Source: Reddybacter sp041622675 (GTDB lineage: Bacteria; Pseudomonadota; Gammaproteobacteria; Pseudomonadales; Porticoccaceae). Taken from it: DNA of 64,000 nt. The stretch covers positions 28,132 through 92,131 of the forward strand of contig JBFJYH010000006.1 of NCBI GenBank assembly GCA_041622675.1. Direction: 5' to 3'. A program made the translations under genes and the position numbers. Within the stretch, counting starts at the first letter, position 1, and the number at the start of each line of letters is the position of its first letter. Shown here one piece after another: positions 43,800-52,760 of this stretch. The notes beneath the pieces are model-generated. The model was not told where the DNA came from. It did no database searches and saw only the letters and a list, made by a program, of their open reading frames with translations.

Positions 43800-43970
43800 T
43801 TGAGTAGCGACTTTAACAATCTTGTGAAGGAGAGGAAGCAAGCGGCGCGGCTTTATTCAGTACTACTGTATGCGTGGTCATGGGAAGCTACAGACATGAA
43901 ACGACTTAAGGATCGAGAAGCAGTGAGTACGCTGCCCCTAGAGAAAGGGTGGAGCCTGAAGAATAATTGA
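43800..43970 (+). CDS. Possible small protein of 56 residues
   Basis: The frame opens with TTG at 43800 (MSSDFNNLVKERKQAARLYS) and runs to a TGA at 43968-43970, with a central VLLYAWSWEATDMKRL and a basic character. There is no ribosome binding site and no recognised domain, so this may be a remnant or chance. It occupies the 392-bp gap between the asparagine-synthetase-like gene and tRNA-Lys, in which I see nothing else. Confidence 0.2.
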   Translation: MSSDFNNLVKERKQAARLYSVLLYAWSWEATDMKRLKDREAVSTLPLEKGWSLKNN

Positions 43971-44055
43971 TAAGTAATCTTGGCTAAAAATCTTGAAGAA
44001 GAGCTCTAAAGCCACTCTAGTATTGAAAGATAGAAATGGCTATAGATTTTAAAAA

Positions 44056-44131
44056 TGGTGGGCCGTCCGGGATTCGAACCCAGGACCAATTGGTTAAAAG
44101 CCAACTGCTCTACCAACTGAGCTAACGGCCC
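44056..44131 (-). tRNA. tRNA-Lys (anticodon TTT)
   Basis: A 76-nt tRNA on the minus strand: GGGCCGT at the 5' end pairs with ACGGCCC, with discriminator A and encoded CCA. The D arm has AGCTCAGTTGGTAGAGCA, the anticodon loop is CTTTTAA with TTT, and the T arm has GGTTCGAATCC. It lies downstream of queC. A promoter with TTGACC (44174-44169) and TAAGAT (44152-44147), 16-nt spacer, is visible between queC and the tRNA. Confidence 0.97.
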
Positions 44132-44189
44132 TCAGAGGAGGCGCACATCTTACTTGTCAGAAAAAAAAGGTCAAGGGTAATTTGTCATT

Positions 44190-44867
44190 TTAAGCATATT
44201 TTGTTGGATCAATGACGCCCGCGGCCAAAAAACCTTCTGACCTCAAACGACAACTGTCACACACACCGCAAGCCTGACCGCTGTCGGTAGCCTGATAGCA
44301 GGAAACCGTCAGTCCATAATCGACACCCAAGGCGATGCCACGGCGAATAATATCTCCCTTACTGAGAGACATCAACGGCGTATGTATTTGCATTTTCCGC
44401 CCCTCCACAGCTGCCTGAGTCGCGAGATTAGCAACTGTCTCAAAAGCGCTGATAAACTCGGGGCGGCAGTCAGGATAGCCCGAGTAATCAACAGCGTTAA
44501 CGCCGATGTGAATCGAGTCGGCGCCAAGCACTTCGGCCCAGCCCAGTGCCAGTGACAAAAAAACCGTGTTGCGCGCTGGGACATAAGTAACAGGGATGCC
44601 CTGTGCCTCTTCCTCGGGCACGTCGATATCATCATCGGTCAGCGCAGAGCCACCGATGGCTCGCAAATCGAGTGCGACAACTTTGTGGGCTTTACAGCCC
44701 AAAGCGGCACTGATTTTTTGCGAGGCATCAAGTTCTGCCCGGTGGCGCTGGCCGTAGTCGAAGGCGAGCGCGTAACATTCATAACCCTCGGCAACGGCCA
44801 TTGCCAGCACGGTCGCGGAATCGAGGCCACCAGAGACCAATACGACCGCTTTGTTGTTTGTCGTCAT
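44190..44867 (-). CDS. queC: 7-cyano-7-deazaguanine synthase QueC
   Basis: A 225-residue ATP-dependent enzyme that converts 7-carboxy-7-deazaguanine to preQ0 in queuosine synthesis. The PP-loop is SGGLDSATVLAM, and the zinc-binding C-terminus has the cysteines of SCYQATDSGQACGVCDSCRLRSEGF. Other family motifs are AFDYGQRHRAELDAS, VTYVPARNTVFLSLALGWAEVLGA and GYPDCRPEFISAF. It lies after queE on the minus strand with a 64-bp gap, and the two genes probably share a transcript with cpoB and pal upstream. Confidence 0.95.
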   Translation of the reverse strand: MTTNNKAVVLVSGGLDSATVLAMAVAEGYECYALAFDYGQRHRAELDASQKISAALGCKAHKVVALDLRAIGGSALTDDDIDVPEEEAQGIPVTYVPARNTVFLSLALGWAEVLGADSIHIGVNAVDYSGYPDCRPEFISAFETVANLATQAAVEGRKMQIHTPLMSLSKGDIIRRGIALGVDYGLTVSCYQATDSGQACGVCDSCRLRSEGFLAAGVIDPTKYA

Positions 44868-44931
44868 AGAAATATCACCTTCTCAATCACTGCGTTGGCC
44901 CTGCTGATGACTGCTCCTGTATTCCCAATCA

Positions 44932-45582
44932 TCAGGTACCCGGCTTATCGCCCCAGAGCTGCTTGTGAAGCTGTATTTGCAGACGCACTGATAAATTGTC
45001 CGCCATAATCCATTGCGCCAGCTGTGCCGGCTCTAGCTCCCCCTGACTGGGGGAAAAAAGTAGCTCAAAGCGGCCATCATTCAAATCGTATTGATCGAGC
45101 TTGAGACGCGCCCATTCGTAATCACCTCGATCACAGATGACAAATTTAATTTCATCACCACGCTTGAGATGGGGCAAGTTTTCCCATAAATTGCGCCCCG
45201 CTTCACCGGAAGCCGGGGTTTTTAAATCGAGAATGACCACCACTCGTCTATCGACGTCAGCAATCGGCAAGGCGCCACTAGTTTCTAGAGATACCCTGTA
45301 CCCGGCATCACATAACTCACTGAGCAAGGGTAAGCAGTTAGGTTGGGCCAATGGTTCGCCGCCCGTTACTGTCACATAGCGGGCCCGATAACCCTCCACC
45401 TGCTCGAGTATTTGTTCAAGGGCATACTTTTCACCGCCAAAAAAAGCGTATTCGGTATCACAGTAGGTGCAGCGCAGCGGGCAGCCAGTGAGTCGAATAA
45501 AAGCTGTCGGTAAACCGCTAGTCGTGGTTTCCCCCTGCAGGGAATAGAAAATTTCGCTAATACGAAGTGTGACGTCTGACAT
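44932..45582 (-). CDS. queE: 7-carboxy-7-deazaguanine synthase QueE (radical SAM)
   Basis: A 216-residue radical-SAM enzyme that contracts the ring of 6-carboxytetrahydropterin in queuosine biosynthesis. The [4Fe-4S] motif is GCPLRCTYCDTEYAF (CxxxCxxC) and the SAM-binding GGEPL follows (TVTGGEPLAQP). SEIFYSLQGETTTSGLPTAFIRL at the N-terminus is the QueE signature. It shows high similarity to the Pseudomonas type. Confidence 0.95.
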   Translation of the reverse strand: MSDVTLRISEIFYSLQGETTTSGLPTAFIRLTGCPLRCTYCDTEYAFFGGEKYALEQILEQVEGYRARYVTVTGGEPLAQPNCLPLLSELCDAGYRVSLETSGALPIADVDRRVVVILDLKTPASGEAGRNLWENLPHLKRGDEIKFVICDRGDYEWARLKLDQYDLNDGRFELLFSPSQGELEPAQLAQWIMADNLSVRLQIQLHKQLWGDKPGT

Positions 45583-45742
45583 CGTTTATCCTGACACTAG
45601 CATTAGGCCTAACTACTAAAAACTGGGCTAACACTGAATTGGGTCGAGACGGCTCAGCCAGTAACGGCGAGCAGTATAAGAAGAGTTAGCGCAATGAGTC
45701 TACCGCGATCGAGTCAATTGTACCCAAGGCCAAAATCAAGGC

Positions 45743-46540
45743 CTAGAAATTAGCGTCGAGGTAATTGGCGGCCAATTTACCGGCACTGCCTTTAGTGAGC
45801 GCAACCTTGTTTAGCAGAGTTTTAGCTTTTTCGTTCTGACCCTGCAGGTGATAAACCTTACCCAGTTTAAAACTGGCATCAAGCACTTTTCGGTGCCCGG
45901 GGTATTGCTCAACAACAACGACAAAGGCTTCACCCGCCTCTTTCAACTGGTTATCGAGCATATAGATTTCACCCAGCCAATAGTACGCATTGGCGGAGTA
46001 GCGACCTTTAGGGTACTTAGCAAGATAGTCAGTAAAGGCCTTCTTCGCGGTCGCGACTTGCCCTGACTTTAAAGCACTATAGGCCTTTTCATAAATGCCT
46101 TTTTCAGCGGCATCAACACCACTCGACGACACGGCCAAGACAGGGGAAGACGTACGTGCCCGATCAGTTTGCAATCCACCCGATGAGCTCCCTTGGTCCG
46201 CCGTCAGTTTTGGCGCTTTTCTCTGAGTAGTCCCAGCCCCTGCTGACAGTCCACTAAGGCGGCGATCAAGGTCGAGATAATCATCGACCTGACGTTGCTT
46301 GAGCAAACGTATAGTGTTGCCCTGCTCCTCCACCATGCCGCGTAATGCGCGTAACTCATCACGTAGACTTTGCAGTAAATAGTAGGTATCCGCTGACGGG
46401 TTGGCAGCCACTGCACGCTGATTAACCGCAGCTTGGTTGTTCGTGGATACAGCAGCAATATCAGCCACCGGAGCAGCACCCCAAGCGCCTATAGCGAACA
46501 TACTCGCCGCTACAATCAGGCCTGTCTTCCTTATATCCAC
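45743..46540 (-). CDS. cpoB: Tol-Pal system coordinator CpoB (YbgF)
   Basis: A 265-residue periplasmic protein that links the Tol-Pal complex with peptidoglycan synthesis at division. It has a signal peptide (RKTGLIVAASMFAIGAWGA), an N-terminal coiled coil (LQSLRDELRALRGMVEEQGNTIRLLKQRQVDDYLDLDRRL), a linker, and C-terminal TPR repeats (YEKAYSALKSGQVATAKKAFTDYLAKYP...YWLGEIYMLDNQLKEAGEAF). The GTG at 46540 with AGAGG 7 nt upstream is the chosen start; the longer frame from 46582 would put residues before the signal peptide. It follows pal by 72 bp. Confidence 0.92.
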   Translation of the reverse strand: MDIRKTGLIVAASMFAIGAWGAAPVADIAAVSTNNQAAVNQRAVAANPSADTYYLLQSLRDELRALRGMVEEQGNTIRLLKQRQVDDYLDLDRRLSGLSAGAGTTQRKAPKLTADQGSSSGGLQTDRARTSSPVLAVSSSGVDAAEKGIYEKAYSALKSGQVATAKKAFTDYLAKYPKGRYSANAYYWLGEIYMLDNQLKEAGEAFVVVVEQYPGHRKVLDASFKLGKVYHLQGQNEKAKTLLNKVALTKGSAGKLAANYLDANF

Positions 46541-46612
46541 GCAGCAACCTCTGACATTTAATATTAAGCTGAACAAGCTCAATCAACGGATATCAACTAA
46601 CGACGCGCCTAC

Positions 46613-47131
46613 TTATTTAATTTCAACACGACGATTGACAGCCCAGCTACTTTCGGTGCTGTCTAATACAGCGGGGCGCTCTTCACCGTAACTGATCACT
46701 TCCAGCAAACTGGCGTCGACACCCTGCAAGACAAGAAATTCACGCACTGCACTGCCACGACGCTCACCCAGTGCCATATTGTATTCCCGGGTACCGCGTT
46801 CATCAGCATGTCCTTCTAAGCGGACACGAACTGGATTTGTAATCAAACGCTGAGCGTGAATACGCAGAGCTGCGAGAGATTCGGGCTTGAGGGTCGATTG
46901 GTCAAAATCAAAATAAAAGACCGTTTCGAGACCGCCACTGGTATCGAGGTCACTACCGCTGAGAGATCCATCGTTAACACTGCCAGTAGACACATTACTA
47001 CCCGAAAGTGTCGATGAGCCGGTGCTAGCACCGGCTAACGTTGTTGAAGCCGGGGGCGTGCTAGAGCAAGCAACTAGAAAGCTCGATAACAAAGCGCAGG
47101 CCAAAATGGGTTTCAATGTTTCAAACTTCAT
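46613..47131 (-). CDS. pal: Peptidoglycan-associated lipoprotein Pal
   Basis: A 172-residue outer-membrane lipoprotein of the Tol-Pal system. The signal peptide ends with lipobox LVACSS. After a Ser/Gly/Thr-rich linker (about 25-65) comes the OmpA-like domain: VFYFDFDQSTLKPESLAALRIHAQRL, RVRLEGHADERGTREYNMALGERRGSAVREFL and VISYGEERPAV, with the peptidoglycan-binding residues (GHADERGTREYN) intact. It has the usual length, and lies downstream of tolB. Confidence 0.97.
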   Translation of the reverse strand: MKFETLKPILACALLSSFLVACSSTPPASTTLAGASTGSSTLSGSNVSTGSVNDGSLSGSDLDTSGGLETVFYFDFDQSTLKPESLAALRIHAQRLITNPVRVRLEGHADERGTREYNMALGERRGSAVREFLVLQGVDASLLEVISYGEERPAVLDSTESSWAVNRRVEIK

Positions 47132-47188
47132 AATATTTTCCTTGAGAATGAGATCAATAACAAACGGGCGTACTGTAAACCATTCTGT

Positions 47189-48472
47189 TTAAAAGGGCGA
47201 CCATGCCGGCTCGCGAACATCACCACGGCGCGAGGGCAGAAAAAATTGACTACCGGCATCAATGGATACCGCGGTCAACACCCCTTTATTACCCCGTTTA
47301 GTGGCGTACATAAACATCGCCCCGTTAGGCGCCACAGTGGGCGATTCATCGAGATGCGTTTGGGTCAAAACTCTCAAGTCGCCCGTCACTAAATCCTGAG
47401 AGGCAATATGAAAAGAGTCTTGCGAACGATGCACCATGACTAAAGTGCGGTCATCAGCTGCCAATCGAGGGCGAGCATTATATGAGCCATTGTAAGTCAG
47501 GCGCTCGACTTTTCGACTGGCAATATTCAATTTATAGATTTGCGGTGCTCCCCCCCTATCAGAGGTAAAAAGAAGTGATTTACCGTCACTCATCCATGTT
47601 GGCTCGGTATCAATTGAAAAGTGGCGCGTCAGGCGAGTAAATGTTTTAGTGGCAAGATGATAGAGATAAATTTCTGGATTGCCATCTTTAGAAAGTACCA
47701 GCGCCATACTTTTTCCATCGGGGGACCAGGCAGGAGCACCATTTAGGCCTTTAAAATTCGTTAACTGCTCACGCTGTGCGTTATCTAGACGCTGACGAAA
47801 AATAGCGGGGCGACCGGTTTCAAAAGACACATAAGCCAACTCCTTAGCATCCGGTGACCAAGAGGGTGACATAATTGGTTCTTGTGATTTCAGCATCAAA
47901 CGCTCGCGGGCGCCATCGGCGTCTGAAACCATGAGCCGAAAAATCTGGCGCCCCCCCTCGCGAATCGCCGTCACATAAGCCAATCGCGTTGAAAATGCGC
48001 CTTTGATCCCAGTAATCGCATGAAATACCTTGTCACTAATATAGTGAGCGATATCACGTAGCTCGCTATCGCGGCCCTTTACCACATGGGTAAACAAAAC
48101 TCGTTCCCCCGAAACTTCGACTAAACTAAAGGTGGCACTTAGACGCCCCTGCCCCTGACGCACCAAATTGCCCACTACTAGGTACTGCATGCCAACAATC
48201 CGCCAATCGCGGTAATATACTTCGGCCAAGGCACTGGGGTTTGACAGCATATTAGCTCGAGGCATCGCTCTAAACAGACCACTTCGCTCTAGATCCGCAG
48301 CAACAATCGCACTAACATCTTCAGCTAATCGCTCACCCTTCATCATAATCGGAGAAATAGCGATATCCGTTGGATTATCGACACCACTCGTAATTTCTAT
48401 GCTGAGCTCAGCCAGTGCTGAAACAGGCATAAGTACTACCAGAAAAACTATCCGACAAATTTTTTTCAACAC
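47189..48472 (-). CDS. tolB: Tol-Pal system translocation protein TolB
   Basis: A 427-residue periplasmic protein with a cleavable signal peptide (MLKKICRIVFLVVLMPVSALA), an N-terminal domain (about 22-160) with the TolA/Pal-contact segment, and a six-bladed beta-propeller. Propeller repeats are visible as PAWSPDGKSMALVLSKDGNPEIYLYHLATKTFTRLT, PTWMSDGKSLLFTSDRGGAPQIYKLN and SPSWSPDAKELAYVSFETGRPAIF. It ends in EPAWSPF. It is separated from pal and tolA by 57 and 54 bp, and the gene order is the canonical one. Confidence 0.97.
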   Translation of the reverse strand: MLKKICRIVFLVVLMPVSALAELSIEITSGVDNPTDIAISPIMMKGERLAEDVSAIVAADLERSGLFRAMPRANMLSNPSALAEVYYRDWRIVGMQYLVVGNLVRQGQGRLSATFSLVEVSGERVLFTHVVKGRDSELRDIAHYISDKVFHAITGIKGAFSTRLAYVTAIREGGRQIFRLMVSDADGARERLMLKSQEPIMSPSWSPDAKELAYVSFETGRPAIFRQRLDNAQREQLTNFKGLNGAPAWSPDGKSMALVLSKDGNPEIYLYHLATKTFTRLTRHFSIDTEPTWMSDGKSLLFTSDRGGAPQIYKLNIASRKVERLTYNGSYNARPRLAADDRTLVMVHRSQDSFHIASQDLVTGDLRVLTQTHLDESPTVAPNGAMFMYATKRGNKGVLTAVSIDAGSQFFLPSRRGDVREPAWSPF

Positions 48473-48526
48473 GACCTACCTCTAAAATGCCAATAACTGA
48501 TGAATTCAAATATCGCCAAGAAAAAG

Positions 48527-49411
48527 CTACAGCCTTAGATCTTCTGGCCTAAACACTAAACGAAACTGACGAAAATTTTGATCAAAAATTACGGGGTATT
48601 GTCGCGACAACTCCTGCAATTTTTCAAAACGCCCAACTTTTTTTACCGCTTGCTGCGCAGACAAATCAAAAGCACTATCGCCACTCGACTTAATGACCGA
48701 TACGCCAACCACCTGACCGGTCGGGACTAGCTGTATCGACAAAATCGCCTCCATACCGCGTCGAGCACTGAGCGGACGATTCCAGTTAGCAATAATTCGC
48801 TCCTGAATATAGCTTTGATAACCCTGTGACACCTGCGCACTTTGTTCATCGGCGAGAAATTCATCCTCACTATCGAGAGCACTTGCCAAAGCCTTAGCCC
48901 GCGCCTGACGTTCTAATTCCTCTTTTCGCCTGGCCTCTTTCGCCCGCCTTTCCCGTTCTTCTTTTTTCTTCTGTGCAGCAATTTTACGGGCTTTTTCCTC
49001 GGCTTGTTTTTTCTTTAGAGCCTTATCCCGGCGCGCTTTTTCATCACGCGCTTTTTTTTGTTCAGCTTTTTTTTGTTCAGCTTTTTTCTGTTCAGCATTC
49101 TTGCGTTCTATTTCCTTACGCTCGGCAGCCTTCTGTTGACGGGCTTTCTCTTTGCGTTGCGCCTCAACCTTCCTTTGTGCTGCAACCTGCGCTTTTTTCT
49201 TAGCCGCTTGCTTGTCCTGTGTGCTCGCTTTGGGTGTCATTTGCACCAATGTCGCCTGCACGAATTTTGGGCGCTGCGGTTTATGTTCCGCTTTTTTTTC
49301 CGACCAACCTACTAATAATAAAAAGAGGACAAAAGCATGCAAAGCGAAACTGAACAGACCCGCCAGGCTATAAATACCGATAGTTTGCAGTTTTTGACGA
49401 ATGTGCATCAA
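48527..49411 (-). CDS. tolA: Cell envelope integrity protein TolA
   Basis: A 294-residue inner-membrane protein that spans the periplasm and connects TolQR to Pal and TolB. One membrane segment (SLAGLFSFALHAFVLFLLLVGW, about 13-34) is followed by a long helical, Lys/Ala/Glu-rich region (about 55-190, with the repeat QKKAEQKKAEQKKA and KKKQAEEKARK) and a short C-terminal globular domain (about 200-294, YQSYIQERIIANWNRPLSARRGMEAILSIQLVPTGQVVGV). It overlaps the end of tolR by 4 bp. The low-complexity helix is expected, and short tandem repeats in it could vary. Confidence 0.95.
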   Translation of the reverse strand: MMHIRQKLQTIGIYSLAGLFSFALHAFVLFLLLVGWSEKKAEHKPQRPKFVQATLVQMTPKASTQDKQAAKKKAQVAAQRKVEAQRKEKARQQKAAERKEIERKNAEQKKAEQKKAEQKKARDEKARRDKALKKKQAEEKARKIAAQKKKEERERRAKEARRKEELERQARAKALASALDSEDEFLADEQSAQVSQGYQSYIQERIIANWNRPLSARRGMEAILSIQLVPTGQVVGVSVIKSSGDSAFDLSAQQAVKKVGRFEKLQELSRQYPVIFDQNFRQFRLVFRPEDLRL

Positions 49412-49839
49412 TGAGCCGATGTAGGCGGTTCCGTGACCAAACCGACGCTGGGGGCACCAGCGGATTGCAGCTGGGTCATTAAACTGACCACTACACCGTA
49501 GTCGACACCAGCATCACCCCAAACGAGAACGGGCGTATCCGGATTCTGTCGCAGAACCTTGGCGACTTTGTCTACAATTGCCAACAATGGCTCCTCATTA
49601 TTTTTACCACTACCCAGGTCCAAATAATAACTACCATCAACTTTAACTGAAACGATTAACGGCTCCTTATCGTTATCATCGAGGGGGCTTGAAGGCGCCT
49701 GAGGCAAGTCCACTTTTACGCCCTGCATTAGCAGGGGAGCTGCCACCATAAACACGATCAATAACACCAGCATGACATCGATATAGGGCACGACATTAAT
49801 TTCTGCGACAAAGCGTCGCTTGGTAATCTTTCGCGTCAT
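49408..49839 (-). CDS. tolR: Tol-Pal system membrane protein TolR (ExbD family)
   Basis: A 143-residue inner-membrane protein that with TolQ forms the proton-driven motor. KRRFVAEINVVPYIDVMLVLLIVFMVAAPLLMQGVKVDLPQA contains the single membrane segment with the key Asp (PYIDVMLVLL). The C-terminus is the periplasmic domain (TPVLVWGDAGVDYGVVVSLMTQLQSAG). ATG 49839, 4 bp after the tolQ stop, is chosen instead of the frame start at 49926, which lies inside tolQ. Confidence 0.95.
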   Translation of the reverse strand: MTRKITKRRFVAEINVVPYIDVMLVLLIVFMVAAPLLMQGVKVDLPQAPSSPLDDNDKEPLIVSVKVDGSYYLDLGSGKNNEEPLLAIVDKVAKVLRQNPDTPVLVWGDAGVDYGVVVSLMTQLQSAGAPSVGLVTEPPTSAH

Positions 49840-49843
49840 CGGA

Positions 49844-50533
49844 CTACCCGCTATGAACGCGGTGATGAAGAATGCTAGTGAACTCGTCGGAAAAAGTATC
49901 GTAGCGACTGTAGAGCGCATCGGCATCGGCCGAAAAGCGATTGTAGGCTAATACTGCTGGTATTGCCGCAAACAGGCCCATGGCTGTGGCAATCAAAGCT
50001 TCTGAAATACCGGGTGCCACCACGGCGAGTGTCGCTTGCTGCATGGTCGCCAAACCGCGAAACGATTCCATGATCCCCCACACCGTGCCAAATAAACCGA
50101 TATAGGGACTGACCGAGGCGACGCTGGCGAGAAAGGGCAAGTGGGTATTTAATTTTTCTTCCTCACGCGATAGAGCCACTCGCATCGCCCGCTCGGTGCC
50201 TTCCATCACCGCATCAGGATCAGTGTCAGAATTTTTTGTCAGCCGATTAAACTCTCTAAAACCTGAGCGAAAGACGTTTTCCACGCCATCCACTACTTTG
50301 TTATCACTGAGACGTAAACTGCCATCACGAAACAGCTCATTGAGGTCCACACCCGACCAAAAATTGGCTTCAAACACCTTGAATCCACCATTCATTTTTC
50401 GTAAATACCACCAGCGCTGGCCAATCATCAACCAGGAAACCATGGAGGCCATTAAAAGAATCAACATCACCAGCTGTACGGGGACACTGGCCCCTATCAC
50501 TAGAGAAAGTATAGAAAGTTGTTGTTCGGGCAC
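49844..50533 (-). CDS. tolQ: Tol-Pal system proton channel subunit TolQ (ExbB/MotA family)
   Basis: A 229-residue inner-membrane protein with three membrane segments (GASVPVQLVMLILLMASMVSWLMIG; LPFLASVASVSPYIGLFGTVWGIMESF; VAPGISEALIATAMGLFAAIPAVLAY), matching E. coli TolQ in length and layout. The GTG at 50533 has GGAG 6 nt upstream and gives the proper N-terminus; the frame begins 12 bp earlier at another GTG. ybgC lies 32 bp upstream, so the tol operon probably starts with ybgC. Confidence 0.95.
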   Translation of the reverse strand: MPEQQLSILSLVIGASVPVQLVMLILLMASMVSWLMIGQRWWYLRKMNGGFKVFEANFWSGVDLNELFRDGSLRLSDNKVVDGVENVFRSGFREFNRLTKNSDTDPDAVMEGTERAMRVALSREEEKLNTHLPFLASVASVSPYIGLFGTVWGIMESFRGLATMQQATLAVVAPGISEALIATAMGLFAAIPAVLAYNRFSADADALYSRYDTFSDEFTSILHHRVHSG

Positions 50534-50564
50534 GCAGCACTCCACTTTTACTTGGGCTTATTAA

Positions 50565-50969
50565 TTAACACAAATGACAAAATATTTTGTCTATCATCTC
50601 TTTCGGCATCGCCGTTGGACGCCCGCTCGCTTGGTTAACGCAAGCCACTTTGACGCTTCCCTCGCAAAGTAGTTCATCATCACGCAACACTCTTTGCTCC
50701 ACCACAAAATAAGCTTTACCGTAAGCCGTCGCTCTAGCAGTCGCAATGATTTCATCATCAAGCTTTGCCGGCTTACGATAATTAGTCGTCAACGAGTGAA
50801 CCACGTAAATTTGCCCTGCATCACCAAAGGCTGGTCGCTCAAAGCCGTGGCTACGTAACCATTCTGAGCGGGCACGCTCCATGAATTTAAGATAATTCAC
50901 ATAGTAAACTATACCCTGAGCATCGGTATCTTCAATATAAACACGCAACGGTAGACGAAATTCAGTCAT
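50565..50969 (-). CDS. ybgC: Tol-Pal-associated acyl-CoA thioesterase YbgC
   Basis: A 134-residue hotdog-fold thioesterase. The motif YIEDTDAQGIVYYVNYLKFMERARSEWLRSHG carries the catalytic Asp and the family signature; FVVEQRVLRDDELLCEGSVKVACVN closes the fold. In E. coli it cleaves short-chain acyl-CoA and is linked to Tol-Pal and phospholipid metabolism. It overlaps the stop of ruvB by 4 bp, which couples it to the ruv genes, and opens the tol cluster. Confidence 0.95.
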   Translation of the reverse strand: MTEFRLPLRVYIEDTDAQGIVYYVNYLKFMERARSEWLRSHGFERPAFGDAGQIYVVHSLTTNYRKPAKLDDEIIATARATAYGKAYFVVEQRVLRDDELLCEGSVKVACVNQASGRPTAMPKEMIDKIFCHLC

Positions 50970-52003
50970 GAGTTACTATCCTCCTGTTGCTCGAGCAGCG
51001 ACTTAGGCATTTTAAGTCCAAAATGCTCGTAACATTGGCGAGTAACAACACGCCCACGCGTAGTCCGCATTAAATAGCCCTGCTGAATCAGGTAGGGCTC
51101 CACCACGTCCTCAATAGTACCCCGCTCTTCACTGATTGTCGCCGCGAGACTATCGACGCCGACCGGGCCACCATCAAATTTTTCCATCACACTGAGCAAC
51201 AGCCGTCTATCCATATGGTCGAGGCCGAGCGGGTCAATATTGAGCATGGACAGTGCTGCATCGGCGACAGAGGCGCTGATACATCCATCAGATTTCACCT
51301 CTGCATAATCACGCACTCGGCGTAGCAATCGATTCGCAATGCGCGGCGTCCCCCGTGAACGGCGGGCCACTTCCAGAGCACCACCAGGCTCGAGTGTGAC
51401 AGCCAGTATACTCGCCGCACGACTAACAATCGTAGCGAGGTCATCGACCGAATAAAATTCAAGGCGCTGCACAATACCGAAACGATCGCGCAAAGGCGAG
51501 GTCAACAAGCCCGCCCTAGTCGTTGCACCAACGAGTGTAAAAGGAGGCAAATCGAGTTTAATAGAACGCGCAGCTGGGCCTTCGCCGATCATAATATCAA
51601 GCTGAAAGTCTTCCATCGCCGGGTAGAGAATTTCTTCTATCACCGGGCTTAAGCGGTGAATTTCGTCGATAAACAACACATCACCCGGCTCTAGACTGGT
51701 CATAATTGCCGCCAGATCACCCGCCTTTTCCAGTACCGGACCAGAGGTTGATTTCAGGCTGGTCGACATTTCATTGGCAATAATATTAGCCAACGTGGTT
51801 TTCCCCAAACCCGGTGGGCCAAAGACTAGGGTATGGTCAAGTGTCTCGCCCCGCCCCTGAGCGGCGCGGATAAAGATATCCATTTGCTCACGCACTACTT
51901 GTTGACCCGTGTAATCAGAGAGCTTTTCAGGGCGAATTGCCCTATCCATACGCTCTTCGACCAATGTCGGTTCTGCCGCAATCAGACGGTCTGTCTCTAT
52001 CAT
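50966..52003 (-). CDS. ruvB: Holliday junction branch migration helicase RuvB
   Basis: A 345-residue AAA+ motor. Walker A is GPPGLGKTTLAN, Walker B is VLFIDEIHRLSP, sensor 1 is VGATTRAG, and the C-terminal winged-helix domain has GTIEDVVEPYLIQQGYLMRTTRGRV. The length is typical. Together with RuvA and RuvC it resolves recombination intermediates. It is 61 bp downstream of ruvA. No LexA box was noticed at the start of this group. Confidence 0.97.
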   Translation of the reverse strand: MIETDRLIAAEPTLVEERMDRAIRPEKLSDYTGQQVVREQMDIFIRAAQGRGETLDHTLVFGPPGLGKTTLANIIANEMSTSLKSTSGPVLEKAGDLAAIMTSLEPGDVLFIDEIHRLSPVIEEILYPAMEDFQLDIMIGEGPAARSIKLDLPPFTLVGATTRAGLLTSPLRDRFGIVQRLEFYSVDDLATIVSRAASILAVTLEPGGALEVARRSRGTPRIANRLLRRVRDYAEVKSDGCISASVADAALSMLNIDPLGLDHMDRRLLLSVMEKFDGGPVGVDSLAATISEERGTIEDVVEPYLIQQGYLMRTTRGRVVTRQCYEHFGLKMPKSLLEQQEDSNS

Positions 52004-52064
52004 TTCAGCTTTGTATTTCCTGTGTCCACTAGTGACGGCTTATCTATCGGTTGCAATAAATCGC

Positions 52065-52670
52065 TTACTTTGCCACTTTATTTTTCAGCGCAGCGCGAAT
52101 CAGCTCAGCACTGTTGGCCTCTATATTGTCGCGGCTAACAGAGGCAATCATCTTAACAACTTCAGATTCTTTGTAGCCGAGAGAAACCAATGCGCTCTCC
52201 GCCTCTTGCACGGCCCCGTTACCCTGCTGATTATCAGCCGCCGCAGCGCTGTCTCCACCGACAGCCCATTTCTCGACACGATCATGCATTTCAACCACTA
52301 GGCGTTCAGCCGTTTTCTTTCCGACCCCAGGTAGTCGAACCAGAGTGGCGATGTCTTTACTCTTCACGCAATGAACAAATTCAGCCGAATTCATACCCGA
52401 CAAAATAGCCAGCGCCATCTTCGGGCCAACACCATTGACCTTAATCAGCTCACGAAATAACTGCCGTTCAGCGAGGCTGCTAAAACCATAAAGAAGCTGA
52501 GCATCTTCACGCACCACAAAATGCGTGTGTAACGTTGCCGGTTGACCAATATCAGGTAAGGCAAAAAAAGTCGTTAAAGAGGCCTGTATTTCGTAGCCCA
52601 CGCCCTGAACATCGAGCAGTAAATACGGCGCCTGCTTTTCGAGCAGAATACCGTGTATTCGTCCTATCAT
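52065..52670 (-). CDS. ruvA: Holliday junction branch migration protein RuvA
   Basis: A 201-residue DNA-binding protein that targets RuvB to Holliday junctions as a tetramer. It has the N-terminal OB fold (MIGRIHGILLEKQAPYLLLDVQGVGYEIQ), two helix-hairpin-helix motifs (VNGVGPKMALAIL and LPGVGKKTAERLVVEM) and the C-terminal RuvB-contact domain after a low-complexity linker (GGDSAAAADNQQGNG). It lies 90 bp downstream of ruvC. Confidence 0.97.
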   Translation of the reverse strand: MIGRIHGILLEKQAPYLLLDVQGVGYEIQASLTTFFALPDIGQPATLHTHFVVREDAQLLYGFSSLAERQLFRELIKVNGVGPKMALAILSGMNSAEFVHCVKSKDIATLVRLPGVGKKTAERLVVEMHDRVEKWAVGGDSAAAADNQQGNGAVQEAESALVSLGYKESEVVKMIASVSRDNIEANSAELIRAALKNKVAK

Positions 52671-52760
52671 GATTGTATCCGCTAGTAACGACTTACCTAT
52701 GATTAATAAAAAATTCGTGAATTTGCGCTATTCATCAACGCTCGTTAAGTTTATTGACTG

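Noticed and set aside
41480..44055. Lasso-peptide biosynthetic cluster
   Set aside because: The amide synthetase resembles a cyclase, but no precursor with a leader, no B protein and no ABC exporter are present around it.
49058..49373. Plus-strand frames rich in Phe and Leu opposite tolA
   Set aside because: They are reverse readings of the Lys/Ala/Glu-rich TolA helix and not real membrane proteins.
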